From assembly GCA_963703555.1 (NCBI GenBank), contig CAVPEV010000022.1, forward strand, positions 1 to 17,275: DNA of 17,275 nt. Reading direction: 5' to 3'. The notes beneath the pieces were generated by a model. The model had not been told where the DNA came from, did no database searches, and saw only the letters and a program-made list of their open reading frames with translations. This stretch comes from CAVPEV01 sp963703555 (GTDB taxonomy: Bacteria > Actinomycetota > Actinomycetes > Actinomycetales > Cellulomonadaceae). Of the stretch, positions 7,146 to 14,401 are shown piece by piece. The first letter of the stretch is position 1. The number at the start of each line of letters is the position of its first letter. Position numbers and translations under genes: made by a program.

Positions 7146-7889
7146 TCACTGGGCGGTGTAGCCACCGTCCACGACGTACTGGCTGCCCGTGACGAACGAC
7201 GCGCGGTCGGACAGCAGGAACGCGACGACCTCGGCGACCTCCTCGGGACGGCCCAGCCGGCCCATCGGGTGCAGCGGGATCAGCGTGGAGGCGTCGATCG
7301 CGCTGATGAGCGGGGTGGTGATGTACCCGGGGTGCACAGAGTTGATCCGGATCCCCGCGGTCGCATAGGTGAGCGCCGTGGACTTCGTCATGCCGGCCAC
7401 CGCATGCTTGGCGGCGGTGTAGGCGATCGCCCCGACCGTGCCCACCAGGCCGAGGATGGACGAGGTGTTGACGATCGCCCCGCCGCCGGCCGCCAGCATG
7501 GCCGGGATCTCGTACTTCATGCCGTAGAAGACTCCGGACAGGTTGACGTCGAGGAGCTGCTGCCAGGCGGCGGGCTCGGTGGTCTCGACCGGGCCGGCCG
7601 GCCCGCCGATGCCCGCATTGTTGAACCCGAGGTGCAGGCCACCCCAGGCGTCGACGGCGGCCTGCACCGCAGCCTCGTTCTGGGCCGGGTCGGTCGTGTC
7701 GGCGCGGAACGCCTTCGCCTCGCCGCCCGCGCCGGTGATCTCGGCGACCACCGACTCCGCGGCGGCTCCGGCCATGTCCACGACGAGGACCTTGGCACCG
7801 CGCTGGGCGAGCAGCCGCGCGGTGGCGGCTCCGATGCCGGAACCGCCACCGGTGACCAGCGCGACCTTGCCGGCAAGTTCTTCAGCCAT
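7146..7889 (-). CDS. SDR-family NAD(P)-dependent oxidoreductase
   Basis: A 247-residue classical short-chain dehydrogenase/reductase. It shows the cofactor loop TGGGSGIG (13-20), Asp38 at the end of the second strand (VLVVDMAG), which usually means NAD(H) preference, the NNAG motif (90-93), Asn116 in DVNLSGVF, and the catalytic Ser144, Tyr157 and Lys161 (YTAAK). The C-terminus GSQYVVDGGYTAQ is typical of the family. GAAGGAG lies 9 bases before the ATG. The substrate cannot be told from sequence; homologues act on sugars, alcohols, ketones or acyl groups, often as tetramers in the cytoplasm. It is transcribed away from nrdD and towards the helicase, with 73 bases between its stop and the helicase GTG, so read-through into the helicase is possible. 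Confidence 0.93.
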   Translation of the reverse strand: MAEELAGKVALVTGGGSGIGAATARLLAQRGAKVLVVDMAGAAAESVVAEITGAGGEAKAFRADTTDPAQNEAAVQAAVDAWGGLHLGFNNAGIGGPAGPVETTEPAAWQQLLDVNLSGVFYGMKYEIPAMLAAGGGAIVNTSSILGLVGTVGAIAYTAAKHAVAGMTKSTALTYATAGIRINSVHPGYITTPLISAIDASTLIPLHPMGRLGRPEEVAEVVAFLLSDRASFVTGSQYVVDGGYTAQ

Positions 7890-8145
7890 GCGTGCACTCC
7901 TTCGTGCGGTCCGGGCTGCGGTGGGTGGTCCCGGTGGGACCCCGCCCCCGGATGGGTTCACTGCTACACCCTGACACTGACAGGACGGCCCGTGGTCTGA
8001 CCAGCCCAGCGCGCCACGCCGAGATTCACGAAGAGCTGTGGGTGACGTGCGCGCAGCGGTTGTGCTGGTCCGCCGCGCGGGATGCGCGCCGACCGCACCA
8101 CAGTAGGCCGAAGGTCCCTGCTCGACCCCACGTCGCGGCATAGAA

Positions 8146-8161
8146 CTGCTACATCTAGTTG
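8146..8161. promoter_or_regulatory. NrdR box 1 upstream of nrdD
   Basis: CTGCTACATCTAGTTG matches the core of the known NrdR box (acaCwAtATaTwGtgt): C, w, A, A, T, T, w, G and T are present at their expected places. NrdR is the ATP/dATP-sensing repressor of bacterial ribonucleotide reductase operons. The site lies 64 bases before the nrdD start. Confidence 0.65.
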
Positions 8162-8176
8162 TCGATCTGAGACGAG

Positions 8177-8192
8177 CCCCCACATGTTGTGT
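8177..8192. promoter_or_regulatory. NrdR box 2 upstream of nrdD
   Basis: CCCCCACATGTTGTGT fits the NrdR-box pattern, especially the right half (TTGTGT). It is exactly 31 bases downstream of box 1, about three helical turns, the usual spacing of paired NrdR sites. It ends 33 bases before the nrdD start, where bound repressor could block RNA polymerase. Confidence 0.65.
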
Positions 8193-8225
8193 CGGCGCGT
8201 CGCGTCGCGTGAGGAGATCAGGGCC

Positions 8226-10181
8226 ATGGACACCGCCGCACTGAAGGTCCCGTCCCGGGCGGAGGACGCCGTCCCGTCCGGAGCTGTCGACGGGACCGCC
8301 CCGGCGGCCCTGACCGCCCCGGCGACCTCGACCGGTCCGGCCGTGTCCGTGGTCACCTCCATCGACGAGTACCTCGATCGCTCCGACTGGCGCGTGCAGG
8401 CGAACGCCAACCAGGGCTACTCGCTGGGCGGCCTCATCCTCAACACGGCCGGCAAGGTGGTGGCCAACTACTGGCTGTCGCACGTCTACGACCCCGAGAT
8501 CGGTCAGGCCCACCGCGACGGCGACCTGCACATCCACGACCTGGACATGTTCAGCGGCTACTGCGCCGGGTGGTCGCTGCGCCAGCTGCTCGAGCAGGGC
8601 CTCAACGGCGTACCGGGGAAGGTCGAGGCGCGTCCGCCCCGGCACTTCGGCTCGGCCGTCGGCCAGATCGTCAACTTCCTCGGCACGATGCAGAACGAGT
8701 GGGCCGGCGCGCAGGCGTTCAGCTCGTTCGACACCTACATGGCGCCGTTCGTCCGCCTGGACCACCTGTCCTACGCGCAGGTCCGGCAGAGCATCCAGGA
8801 GCTCATCTACAACCTCAACGTGCCCTCGCGGTGGGGCACCCAGACGCCGTTCACCAACCTGACGTTCGACTGGACCTGCCCGGAGGACCTGCGCGACCAG
8901 GTGCCGCTCATCGGCGAGGAGCCGTGCGACTTCACGTACGGCGACCTGCAGATCGAGATGGACATGATCAACCGGGCGTACATCGAGGTCATGACGAAGG
9001 GCGACGCGTCCGGGCGGGTGTTCACCTTCCCGATCCCCACGTACAACATCACCAAGGACTTCCCGTGGGAGTCGGAGAACGCCGAGCGGCTGTTCGCGAT
9101 GACCGCCAAGTACGGCCTGCCGTACTTCCAGAACTTCATCAACTCCGAGCTGGAGCCCAACCAGATCCGCTCCATGTGCTGCCGCCTGCAGCTGGACCTG
9201 CGCGAGCTGCTCAAGCGCGGCAACGGGCTGTTCGGCTCTGCGGAGCAGACCGGGTCGCTGGGCGTGGTGACGATCAACTGCGCGCGGCTGGGCTACACGC
9301 ACCGCGGCGACTGGGACGGGCTGCTCGCCCGCCTCGACCACCTGCTGGAGCTGGCCCGGGATTCCCTCGAGGTCAAGCGTGGGGTCATCCAGCACTACAT
9401 GGACGAGGGGCTGTTCCCGTACACCAAGCGCTACCTGGGCACGCTGGAGAACCACTTCTCCACCATCGGCGTCAACGGGATCAACGAGATGGTCCGCAAC
9501 CTGACGGTCGACGAGCCCGACGGTCCGGTCGACATCACCGACCCGCGCGGGCACGAGCTGGCGGTCCGGCTGCTGGAGCACGTCCGGGCACGGATGGTCG
9601 AGTTCCAGGAGGCCACCGGGCACATGTACAACCTCGAGGCCACGCCCGCGGAGGGCACGACGTACCGGTTCGCCAAGGAGGACCGCAAGCGGTTCCCGGG
9701 CATCCTGCAGGCCGGCACCGACGCCAACCCGTACTACACGAACTCCTCGCAGCTGCCGGTGGGATGGACCGACGACCCGTTCGAGGCGCTCGACCAGCAG
9801 GACGACCTGCAGCGGCTGTACACCGGCGGGACCGTGCTGCACCTGTACATGGCGGAGCGGGTGTCCAGCACGCAGGCGTGCCGCGAGCTGGTGCGCCGGA
9901 CGCTGTCCACCTACCACCTGCCGTACATCACCATCACGCCGACGTTCTCCATCTGCCCCAGCCACGGCTACCTCGCCGGGGAGCACGCCACGTGCGACCG
10001 GTGCGCCGCCGAGCACCCCGGTGCCGAGCCGGTCGTGTGCGAGGTGTGGACGCGGGTGATGGGCTACCACCGTCCGGTCAGCTCGTTCAACATCGGCAAG
10101 CAGGGCGAGCACGCCGAGCGGGTCTCCTTCCGGGAGCCGTCCATGGACGAGCTCACCGGCGATCTGGTGGCGGTGCCGTGA
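8226..10181 (+). CDS. nrdD: Anaerobic (class III) ribonucleoside-triphosphate reductase, large subunit
   Basis: A 651-residue glycyl-radical enzyme that makes deoxyribonucleotides from ribonucleoside triphosphates without oxygen, in the cytoplasm. Visible features: substrate-site cysteines Cys113 (FSGYCAGW) and Cys318/319 (SMCCRLQLD), matching the two essential cysteines of class III enzymes. There is a C-terminal metal site with CPSHGYLAGEH (Cys577, His580) and CDRC (Cys590, Cys593), and the glycyl-radical loop RVMGYHRPV with Gly613. The start is ATG 8226, with GAGGAG 9 bases before it. Residues 1-40 are an Ala/Pro/Thr-rich, probably disordered stretch. No ATP-cone allosteric domain is recognisable; the core begins near residue 45 (SIDEYLDRSDWRVQANANQG). 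It overlaps nrdG by 4 bases (GTGA). Two NrdR-like boxes upstream predict repression when dATP is plentiful. Confidence 0.96.
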   Translation: MDTAALKVPSRAEDAVPSGAVDGTAPAALTAPATSTGPAVSVVTSIDEYLDRSDWRVQANANQGYSLGGLILNTAGKVVANYWLSHVYDPEIGQAHRDGDLHIHDLDMFSGYCAGWSLRQLLEQGLNGVPGKVEARPPRHFGSAVGQIVNFLGTMQNEWAGAQAFSSFDTYMAPFVRLDHLSYAQVRQSIQELIYNLNVPSRWGTQTPFTNLTFDWTCPEDLRDQVPLIGEEPCDFTYGDLQIEMDMINRAYIEVMTKGDASGRVFTFPIPTYNITKDFPWESENAERLFAMTAKYGLPYFQNFINSELEPNQIRSMCCRLQLDLRELLKRGNGLFGSAEQTGSLGVVTINCARLGYTHRGDWDGLLARLDHLLELARDSLEVKRGVIQHYMDEGLFPYTKRYLGTLENHFSTIGVNGINEMVRNLTVDEPDGPVDITDPRGHELAVRLLEHVRARMVEFQEATGHMYNLEATPAEGTTYRFAKEDRKRFPGILQAGTDANPYYTNSSQLPVGWTDDPFEALDQQDDLQRLYTGGTVLHLYMAERVSSTQACRELVRRTLSTYHLPYITITPTFSICPSHGYLAGEHATCDRCAAEHPGAEPVVCEVWTRVMGYHRPVSSFNIGKQGEHAERVSFREPSMDELTGDLVAVP

Positions 10182-10957
10182 CCGCAGGGCAGGACCTGCC
10201 GGTGGCCTGGGTGCCCTCGGCGGCGGGCGCGACGCGTCCGACGTCGCCGGCTCGCGGGACCCCGCCGGTCGGCACGGCCCGGCGCGCAACCGGCGCGCGG
10301 GCCGACGACCTGGCCATCGCCGGTCTGGTCCGGCTGTCCACAGTGGACTGGCCGGACCGGATCGTCGCGACGGTCTTCCTGCAGGGGTGCCCCTGGCGGT
10401 GCGGGTACTGCCACAACCCGGAGCTGGTCGACCCGCGCACGCCCGGCTCCGTGCCCTGGTCTCAGGTCCGCCGGCTGCTGACGCGCCGCCGTGGCCTGCT
10501 CGACGGGGTGGTCTTCTCCGGCGGCGAGCCGACCCGCCAGGCCGCCCTGGTCGCGGCGGCCCGCGAGGTCCACGACGCGGGCTACCTCGTCGGCCTGCAC
10601 ACTGGCGGGGCATACCCGCGGCGGCTGGCCGAGGTGCTGCCGTTCGTCGACTGGGTCGGCCTGGACGTCAAGGCGCCGGCCCGGCTGTACGACGCGGTGA
10701 CCTGCACGCCGGGCAGCGCGCGGCCCGCCCTGCAGTCGCTCGCTCTGGTGCTCGACGCCGGCGTCGACGTCCAGGTGCGCACCACGGTGGACCCGACGGT
10801 CCTCAGCGAGACCGATGTCGCCGAGCTCACGGCCACGCTGGCGGCCAGGGGCGTGCGTCACCACGTCCTGCAGACGGTCCGCCCCGACGGCACGACCCCG
10901 CAGTACCAGGCGGCGCTGGCGGCGGCCGGCGGCCCGCGCGAGGTGGGCGAGGCCTAG
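10178..10957 (+). CDS. nrdG: Anaerobic ribonucleotide reductase activating enzyme (radical SAM)
   Basis: A 259-residue radical-SAM protein that generates the glycyl radical on NrdD. The iron-sulfur cluster motif CPWRCGYC gives Cys71, Cys75 and Cys78, and the SAM-binding GGEP motif is at 115-118 (VVFSGGEPTR). The segment LVRLSTVDWPDRIVATVFLQG just before the cluster (50-70, start quoted) is typical of the NrdG2 type. The GTG start overlaps the nrdD stop (GTGA), so the two are translationally coupled. The first 45 residues are a Pro/Ala/Arg-rich extension without family similarity, so a later start (for example GTG 10202 or 10211) cannot be excluded. It needs flavodoxin or ferredoxin for reduction; no such gene is nearby. 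Confidence 0.93.
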   Translation: MTAGQDLPVAWVPSAAGATRPTSPARGTPPVGTARRATGARADDLAIAGLVRLSTVDWPDRIVATVFLQGCPWRCGYCHNPELVDPRTPGSVPWSQVRRLLTRRRGLLDGVVFSGGEPTRQAALVAAAREVHDAGYLVGLHTGGAYPRRLAEVLPFVDWVGLDVKAPARLYDAVTCTPGSARPALQSLALVLDAGVDVQVRTTVDPTVLSETDVAELTATLAARGVRHHVLQTVRPDGTTPQYQAALAAAGGPREVGEA

Positions 10958-10969
10958 ACCTCCGGCTGG

Positions 10970-10990
10970 GGTGCCGCCGGTCGCGGCACC
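10970..10990 (+). terminator. Hairpin after nrdG
   Basis: GGTGCCG (10970-10976) and CGGCACC (10984-10990) form a perfect 7-bp stem with a 7-base loop, 12 bases after the nrdG stop. There is no run of T after it, as is common in high-GC actinobacteria, so it is a candidate factor-independent terminator or an RNA 3'-end stabiliser. Confidence 0.45.
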
Positions 10991-11054
10991 TCGGCCCAGG
11001 TGCTGGCAAGGGTCCGCGACATCTTCTCGACGCGAACCGGACACGTGGCCTGGT

Positions 11055-11060
11055 TACACT
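11055..11060 (+). promoter_or_regulatory. Candidate -10 box upstream of hppA
   Basis: TACACT, within GGTTACACTC, resembles an actinobacterial -10 box (TAnnnT). It lies in the 182-base nrdG-hppA spacer, about 80 bases before the hppA start. No good -35 box is seen at 16-19 bases upstream, so this is tentative. Confidence 0.3.
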
Positions 11061-12894
11061 CGCCCCCGTCCCGTCCGCCGACGTCGCCGGTGGGGGCCGC
11101 GATGAGGGGGCGTGCCCGGTCATGCCCCGAGGAGGTGGCATGGTCACGCTCGGTCCGACGAGCCTCACGATCGTCGCCGTGGTCGCCGTGGTGGGGGTGG
11201 CGGCGTTGGTGATCGCGATGGTGCTGCGCCGGCAGGTCCTGGCCGCGGGGGTCGGTACCCCACGCATGCAGGACATCGCCCGCGCCGTCCAGGAAGGCGC
11301 GCAGGCGTACCTGTCACGGCAGCTGCGTACCTTGTCGGTGTTCGCGGCAGTGGTGTTCGCCCTGCTCTTCCTGCTGCCCGGGGACACCGGCGTGCGGGTC
11401 GGGCGGAGCATCTTCTTCGTCGTCGGCGCGGTGTTCTCCGCCGCCATCGGCTACCTGGGCATGTGGCTGGCGACCCGGGCGAACGTGCGGGTCGCGGCCG
11501 CCGCGAACGGACCCGACGGGCGCGCGGTGGGCGCCCGGATCGCGTTGCGCACCGGCGGCATGGTCGGCATGACCGTCGTGGGACTCGGCCTCGTCGGCGC
11601 GTCCGCCGTCGTGCTCGCCTACCGGGGCGACGCCCCCGCCGTGCTCGAGGGGTTCGGGTTCGGCGCGGCTCTGCTGGCGATGTTCATGCGGGTCGGTGGG
11701 GGGATCTTCACCAAGGCGGCCGACGTGGGGGCGGACCTGGTGGGCAAGGTCGAGCAGGGGATCCCGGAGGACGACCCGCGCAACGCGGCGACGATCGCGG
11801 ACAATGTGGGTGACAACGTCGGTGACTGTGCCGGGATGGCGGCCGACCTGTTCGAGTCCTACGCGGTGACGCTGGTCGCCGCGCTCATCCTCGGGCGGGC
11901 CGCGTTCGGTGAGCAGGGCCTGGTGTTCCCGCTCATCGTCACGGCGGTCGGCGCGCTGGTGGCGGTGCTCGGGGTGTCGGTCACCCGGATCAGGGGGTCG
12001 GAGAGCGGGCTGACCGCCATCAACCGTGGCTTCTACCTGTCCGCCCTGGCCGGCGTGGTGCTGGCCGCCGTGGCCGCGTTCGTCTACCTGCCGTCGTCGT
12101 TCGCGGCTTTCACCGACGGCACGGCCGGGCTGACCGGCCATGGCGGCGACCCCCGCCTCCTCGCCTCCGTGGCGGTGGCCGTCGGGGTGGTGCTGGCGGG
12201 CGTCATCCTTGCGGTCACCGGCTACTTCACCGGGACGACGTCCAACCCGACTGTGCACGTGGCTCGCACCGCGGTGACCGGCGCGGCGACCGTCGTGCTG
12301 TCCGGGATCGGCGTGGGCTTCGAGTCGGCCGTCTACACCGCCGGCATCATCGCCGCGGCGATCTGCTCGGTGTTCCTGCTGGCCGGCGGCTCGGTGCCGC
12401 TGGCGCTGTTCCTGCTCGCCCTGGCCGGCTGCGGCCTGCTCACCACGGTCGGCGTCATCGTCGCGATGGACACGTTCGGTCCGGTGAGCGACAACGCCCA
12501 GGGCATCGCCGAGATGTCCGGGGACGTCAGCCCGGAGGGGGCGCAGATCCTCACCGACCTCGACGCGGTGGGCAACACGACGAAGGCCATCACCAAGGGC
12601 ATCGCCATCGCCACCGCCGTGCTGGCCGCGACCGCTCTGTTCGGCTCCTATGCCGACGCCGTCGACCGGGCACTGCGCGGTCTGGCCGGCCCGCCGCCGT
12701 CGGACATCGTGGCCGCGATGATGACCTACGAGATCATCTCGCCGATCACCCTGGTCGGCGTGATCCTCGGTGCGGCCACCGTGTTCCTCTTCTCCGGCCT
12801 GGCGATCGACGCCGTGACCCGCGCCGCCGGGGCGATCGTGTTGGAGGTGCGCCGGCAGTTCCGCGAGATCCCCGGGATCATGACCGGCGACGCA

Positions 12895-12901
12895 GCGTCC
12901 G
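12895..12901 (+). other. First frameshift site in hppA
   Basis: Upstream the frame encodes REIPGIMTGDAA; immediately after this point the conserved sequence EYGRVVDICTRDSLRELATPG is read one base later (codons from 12902). One extra base in GCGTCCG explains it; deleting T12898 would give Asp-Ala-Ala-Pro-Glu-Tyr, the usual family sequence. Confidence 0.8.
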
Positions 12902-12958
12902 GAGTACGGGCGGGTCGTCGACATCTGCACCCGCGACTCGCTGCGCGAGCTGGCCACG

Positions 12959-12964
12959 CCCGGG
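12959..12964 (+). other. Second frameshift site in hppA
   Basis: After ELATPG the conserved continuation GLLAAFAPIAVGFGLGVGPL is read another base later (codons from 12963). One extra C or G in the run CCCGGG explains it. The two shifts, about 60 bases apart, have the same direction and add up to +2, so they do not restore the frame. Confidence 0.8.
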
Positions 12965-13494
12965 CCTGCTCGCGGCGTTCGCCCCGATCGCCGTCGGCTT
13001 CGGCCTCGGCGTCGGCCCGCTCGCCGGGTTCCTCGCCGGTGCGATCGCCACCGGCGTGCTCATGGCGGTGTTCCTCGCCAACTCCGGCGGCGCGTGGGAC
13101 AACGCGAAGAAGATCGTCGAGGACGGGCACTTCGGCGGGAAGGGCTCGCCGGCGCACGCGGCGGCGGTGATCGGCGACACCGTCGGCGACCCGTTCAAGG
13201 ACACCGCCGGGCCCGCGATCAACCCGTTGATCAAGGTGATGAACCTGGTCGCGCTGCTCATCGCGCCGGCCGTCGTCACGGTCAGCGCGGGCGCCGACGC
13301 GAATCACGTCGTCCGTCTGGTCATCGCGTGTGCAGCGGCGCTCATCGCGTTCGGGGCGATCATCGCCTCGCGGCTGCGAGCCGCCCGGGTCGACCGCGCC
13401 GACGTGCTCGCGGAGGAGATGGGCGTCACCGCGTGAGCCCGGCCGAGGCCCCGGACGACGGGCCGGTCCGGCCGTCGCACTAGGCTCGTGCCAC

Positions 13495-13512
13495 CGTCCG
13501 GGGGTCCGGACG
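13495..13512 (+). promoter_or_regulatory. Hairpin in the hppA-proC spacer, with a nearby candidate -10 box
   Basis: CGTCCGG (13495-13501) and CCGGACG (13506-13512) form a perfect 7-bp stem with loop GGGT, 58 bases after the hppA stop and 28 bases before proC. TAGGCT at about 13481-13486 resembles a -10 box, which would place the hairpin in the proC leader. It could instead be the hppA terminator. No T-tract follows. Confidence 0.35.
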
Positions 13513-13540
13513 CGTCGCCCGTGTCGGGAGGAGCAGGCCG

Positions 13541-14395
13541 ATGTCCGAGGAGACCCCGGCAGCCGCGGGCGGGGACCCGACGGACGGCGCGCGCATCGGC
13601 GTCATCGGCGCGGGTGTGATGGGCCGCGCACTCATCGCGGCGGTGCTCGCCGGTGGCTGGCCGGCCGACCGGATCGAGGCCTGCGAGCCGGACGCGGGGC
13701 GCGCCGAGGCGCTCGCGGCCGAGCTGGGCATCGCGGTCGGCACGGACAACGCGGCGGCCGCGCGCCGTGCCGACGTCGTACTGCTGGCGGTGAAGCCCCA
13801 GGTGGTGGGGCACGTGCTGGCGGAGCTCGCCGGCGCCGTCGGGCCGGGCGCACTCGTGGTCAGCGTGGCGGCGGGGGTGCCGTTGGCCGTGTACGAGCGG
13901 GCGCTGGGGCCGGGGGTGCCGGTCGTGCGGGTGATGCCCAACACGCCGGCCGTCGTGGGCAAGGGCGTCAGCGCCGTCGCACCGGGACGGCACGCGACGG
14001 GTGAGCACCTCGACCTCGTCGAGCGCATGCTCGCCGCGACCGGCCTGGTGGTGCGGGTCCCCGAGCACGACCTCGACGCGGTCACCGCCGTGTCGGGCTC
14101 CGGCCCGGCGTACGTCTTCTACCTCATCGATGCGATGGCCGAGGCAGGGGTGCTGCTCGGGCTCACCCGGGAGCTGTCCACCCGGTTGGCGGTGGGCACG
14201 GTGGAGGGGTCCGCGGCCCTGGTGGCGCGGACCGGCGAGCACCCGGTGGTGCTGCGCGAGCGGGTGTCCTCGCCCGGCGGGACGACGGTGGCGGCGGTGC
14301 GCCAGCTGGACGCGCACGGCGTGCGCGCCGGGGTGCTGGCCGCCGCGCAGGCGGCGTACGACCGCTCGCGCGAGCTCGGCGCCGAGCTCGGCTAG
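13541..14395 (+). CDS. proC: Pyrroline-5-carboxylate reductase
   Basis: A 284-residue enzyme that reduces 1-pyrroline-5-carboxylate to L-proline with NAD(P)H, the last step of proline synthesis, in the cytoplasm. It has the Rossmann motif IGAGVMG (22-28), AVKPQ (83-87), RVMPNTPA (130-137), the family signature AVSGSGPAYVFYLIDAM (183-199) and ERVSSPGGTT (240-249). The ATG is preceded by GGGAGGAG with a 7-base gap. The first 17 residues are a variable Ala/Gly/Asp-rich tail. Length is slightly above the usual 270 because of this tail. It is followed after 6 bases by a LacI-family regulator gene in the same direction, so the two are probably co-transcribed. Confidence 0.96.
   Translation: MSEETPAAAGGDPTDGARIGVIGAGVMGRALIAAVLAGGWPADRIEACEPDAGRAEALAAELGIAVGTDNAAAARRADVVLLAVKPQVVGHVLAELAGAVGPGALVVSVAAGVPLAVYERALGPGVPVVRVMPNTPAVVGKGVSAVAPGRHATGEHLDLVERMLAATGLVVRVPEHDLDAVTAVSGSGPAYVFYLIDAMAEAGVLLGLTRELSTRLAVGTVEGSAALVARTGEHPVVLRERVSSPGGTTVAAVRQLDAHGVRAGVLAAAQAAYDRSRELGAELG
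14371..14390. repeat. Perfect 20-bp palindrome at the 3' end of proC
   Basis: CGAGCTCGGCGCCGAGCTCG is its own reverse complement. It encodes the repeated Glu-Leu-Gly-Ala-Glu-Leu-Gly end of ProC, ends 2 bases before the stop codon and 11 bases before the GTG of the LacI-type gene. As RNA it could form a hairpin, and as DNA an operator. Confidence 0.6.
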
Positions 14396-14401
14396 GCCGG
14401 C

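Larger units (their letters stand above)
7890..8225. other. Divergent intergenic region between the SDR gene and nrdD
   Basis: This 336-base spacer contains no believable gene; the open frames crossing it lack starts with ribosome sites and have no recognisable protein pattern. The nrdD-proximal part holds the two NrdR-box-like sites described separately and a GAGGAG ribosome site at 8211-8216, 9 bases before ATG 8226. The SDR-proximal part contains a direct repeat, CTGACA twice within 7971-7983, about 80 bases upstream of the SDR start. I saw no convincing FNR-type palindrome. Both promoters must lie here, but I could not assign their -35/-10 boxes with confidence. Confidence 0.7.
11140..13436 (+). 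pseudogene. hppA: K+-independent-type membrane H+-pyrophosphatase, doubly frameshifted
   Basis: This membrane-bound pyrophosphatase uses PPi hydrolysis to pump protons out of the cytoplasm. Conserved motifs are intact: DVGADLVGKVEQGIPEDD (195-212), IADNVGDNVGDCAGMAADL (219-237), NAQGIAEMSGD (452-462), and GNTTKAITKG (478-487). Lys482 in the last marks the K+-independent class. The C-terminal part has NSGGAWDNAKK and GDTVGDPFKDTAGPAINPLI. Many hydrophobic helices are present. As sequenced, the frame is broken twice, so the first frame ends at 13170 after 676 residues, with about 89 foreign Arg/Ala-rich residues. The correct end (to 13436) lies in another frame. Removing one base at each break would give about 764 residues, the usual length. 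The start is ATG 11140 with AGGAGG 4 bases before it; ATG 11122 is in frame and possible. It is either a sequencing or assembly artefact or a real, recent pseudogene; all parts remain conserved, which favours artefact. Confidence 0.88.

Noticed and set aside
7073..7165. Longer helicase start at GTG 7165
   Set aside because: It would overlap the SDR gene by 20 bases and has no good ribosome site, whereas GTG 7072 is preceded by GGGAGGA at 8 bases.
7971..7983. CTGACA direct repeat upstream of the SDR gene as an operator
   Set aside because: The repeat is short and direct instead of inverted, and no regulator gene is nearby; it is noted in the spacer entry only.
7146..10613. Single very long - strand open frame (over 1100 codons)
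   Set aside because: Only its last 247 codons (from ATG 7889) form the SDR gene, with a ribosome site. The rest is antisense to nrdD/nrdG, which have clear catalytic motifs, so the upstream part is a GC-driven open frame.
13056..13436. Separate small gene with an ATG at 13056
   Set aside because: Its product is the end of the H+-pyrophosphatase (NSGGAWDNAKK, GDTVGDPFKDTAGP), so it is the displaced end of hppA and not a gene of its own.
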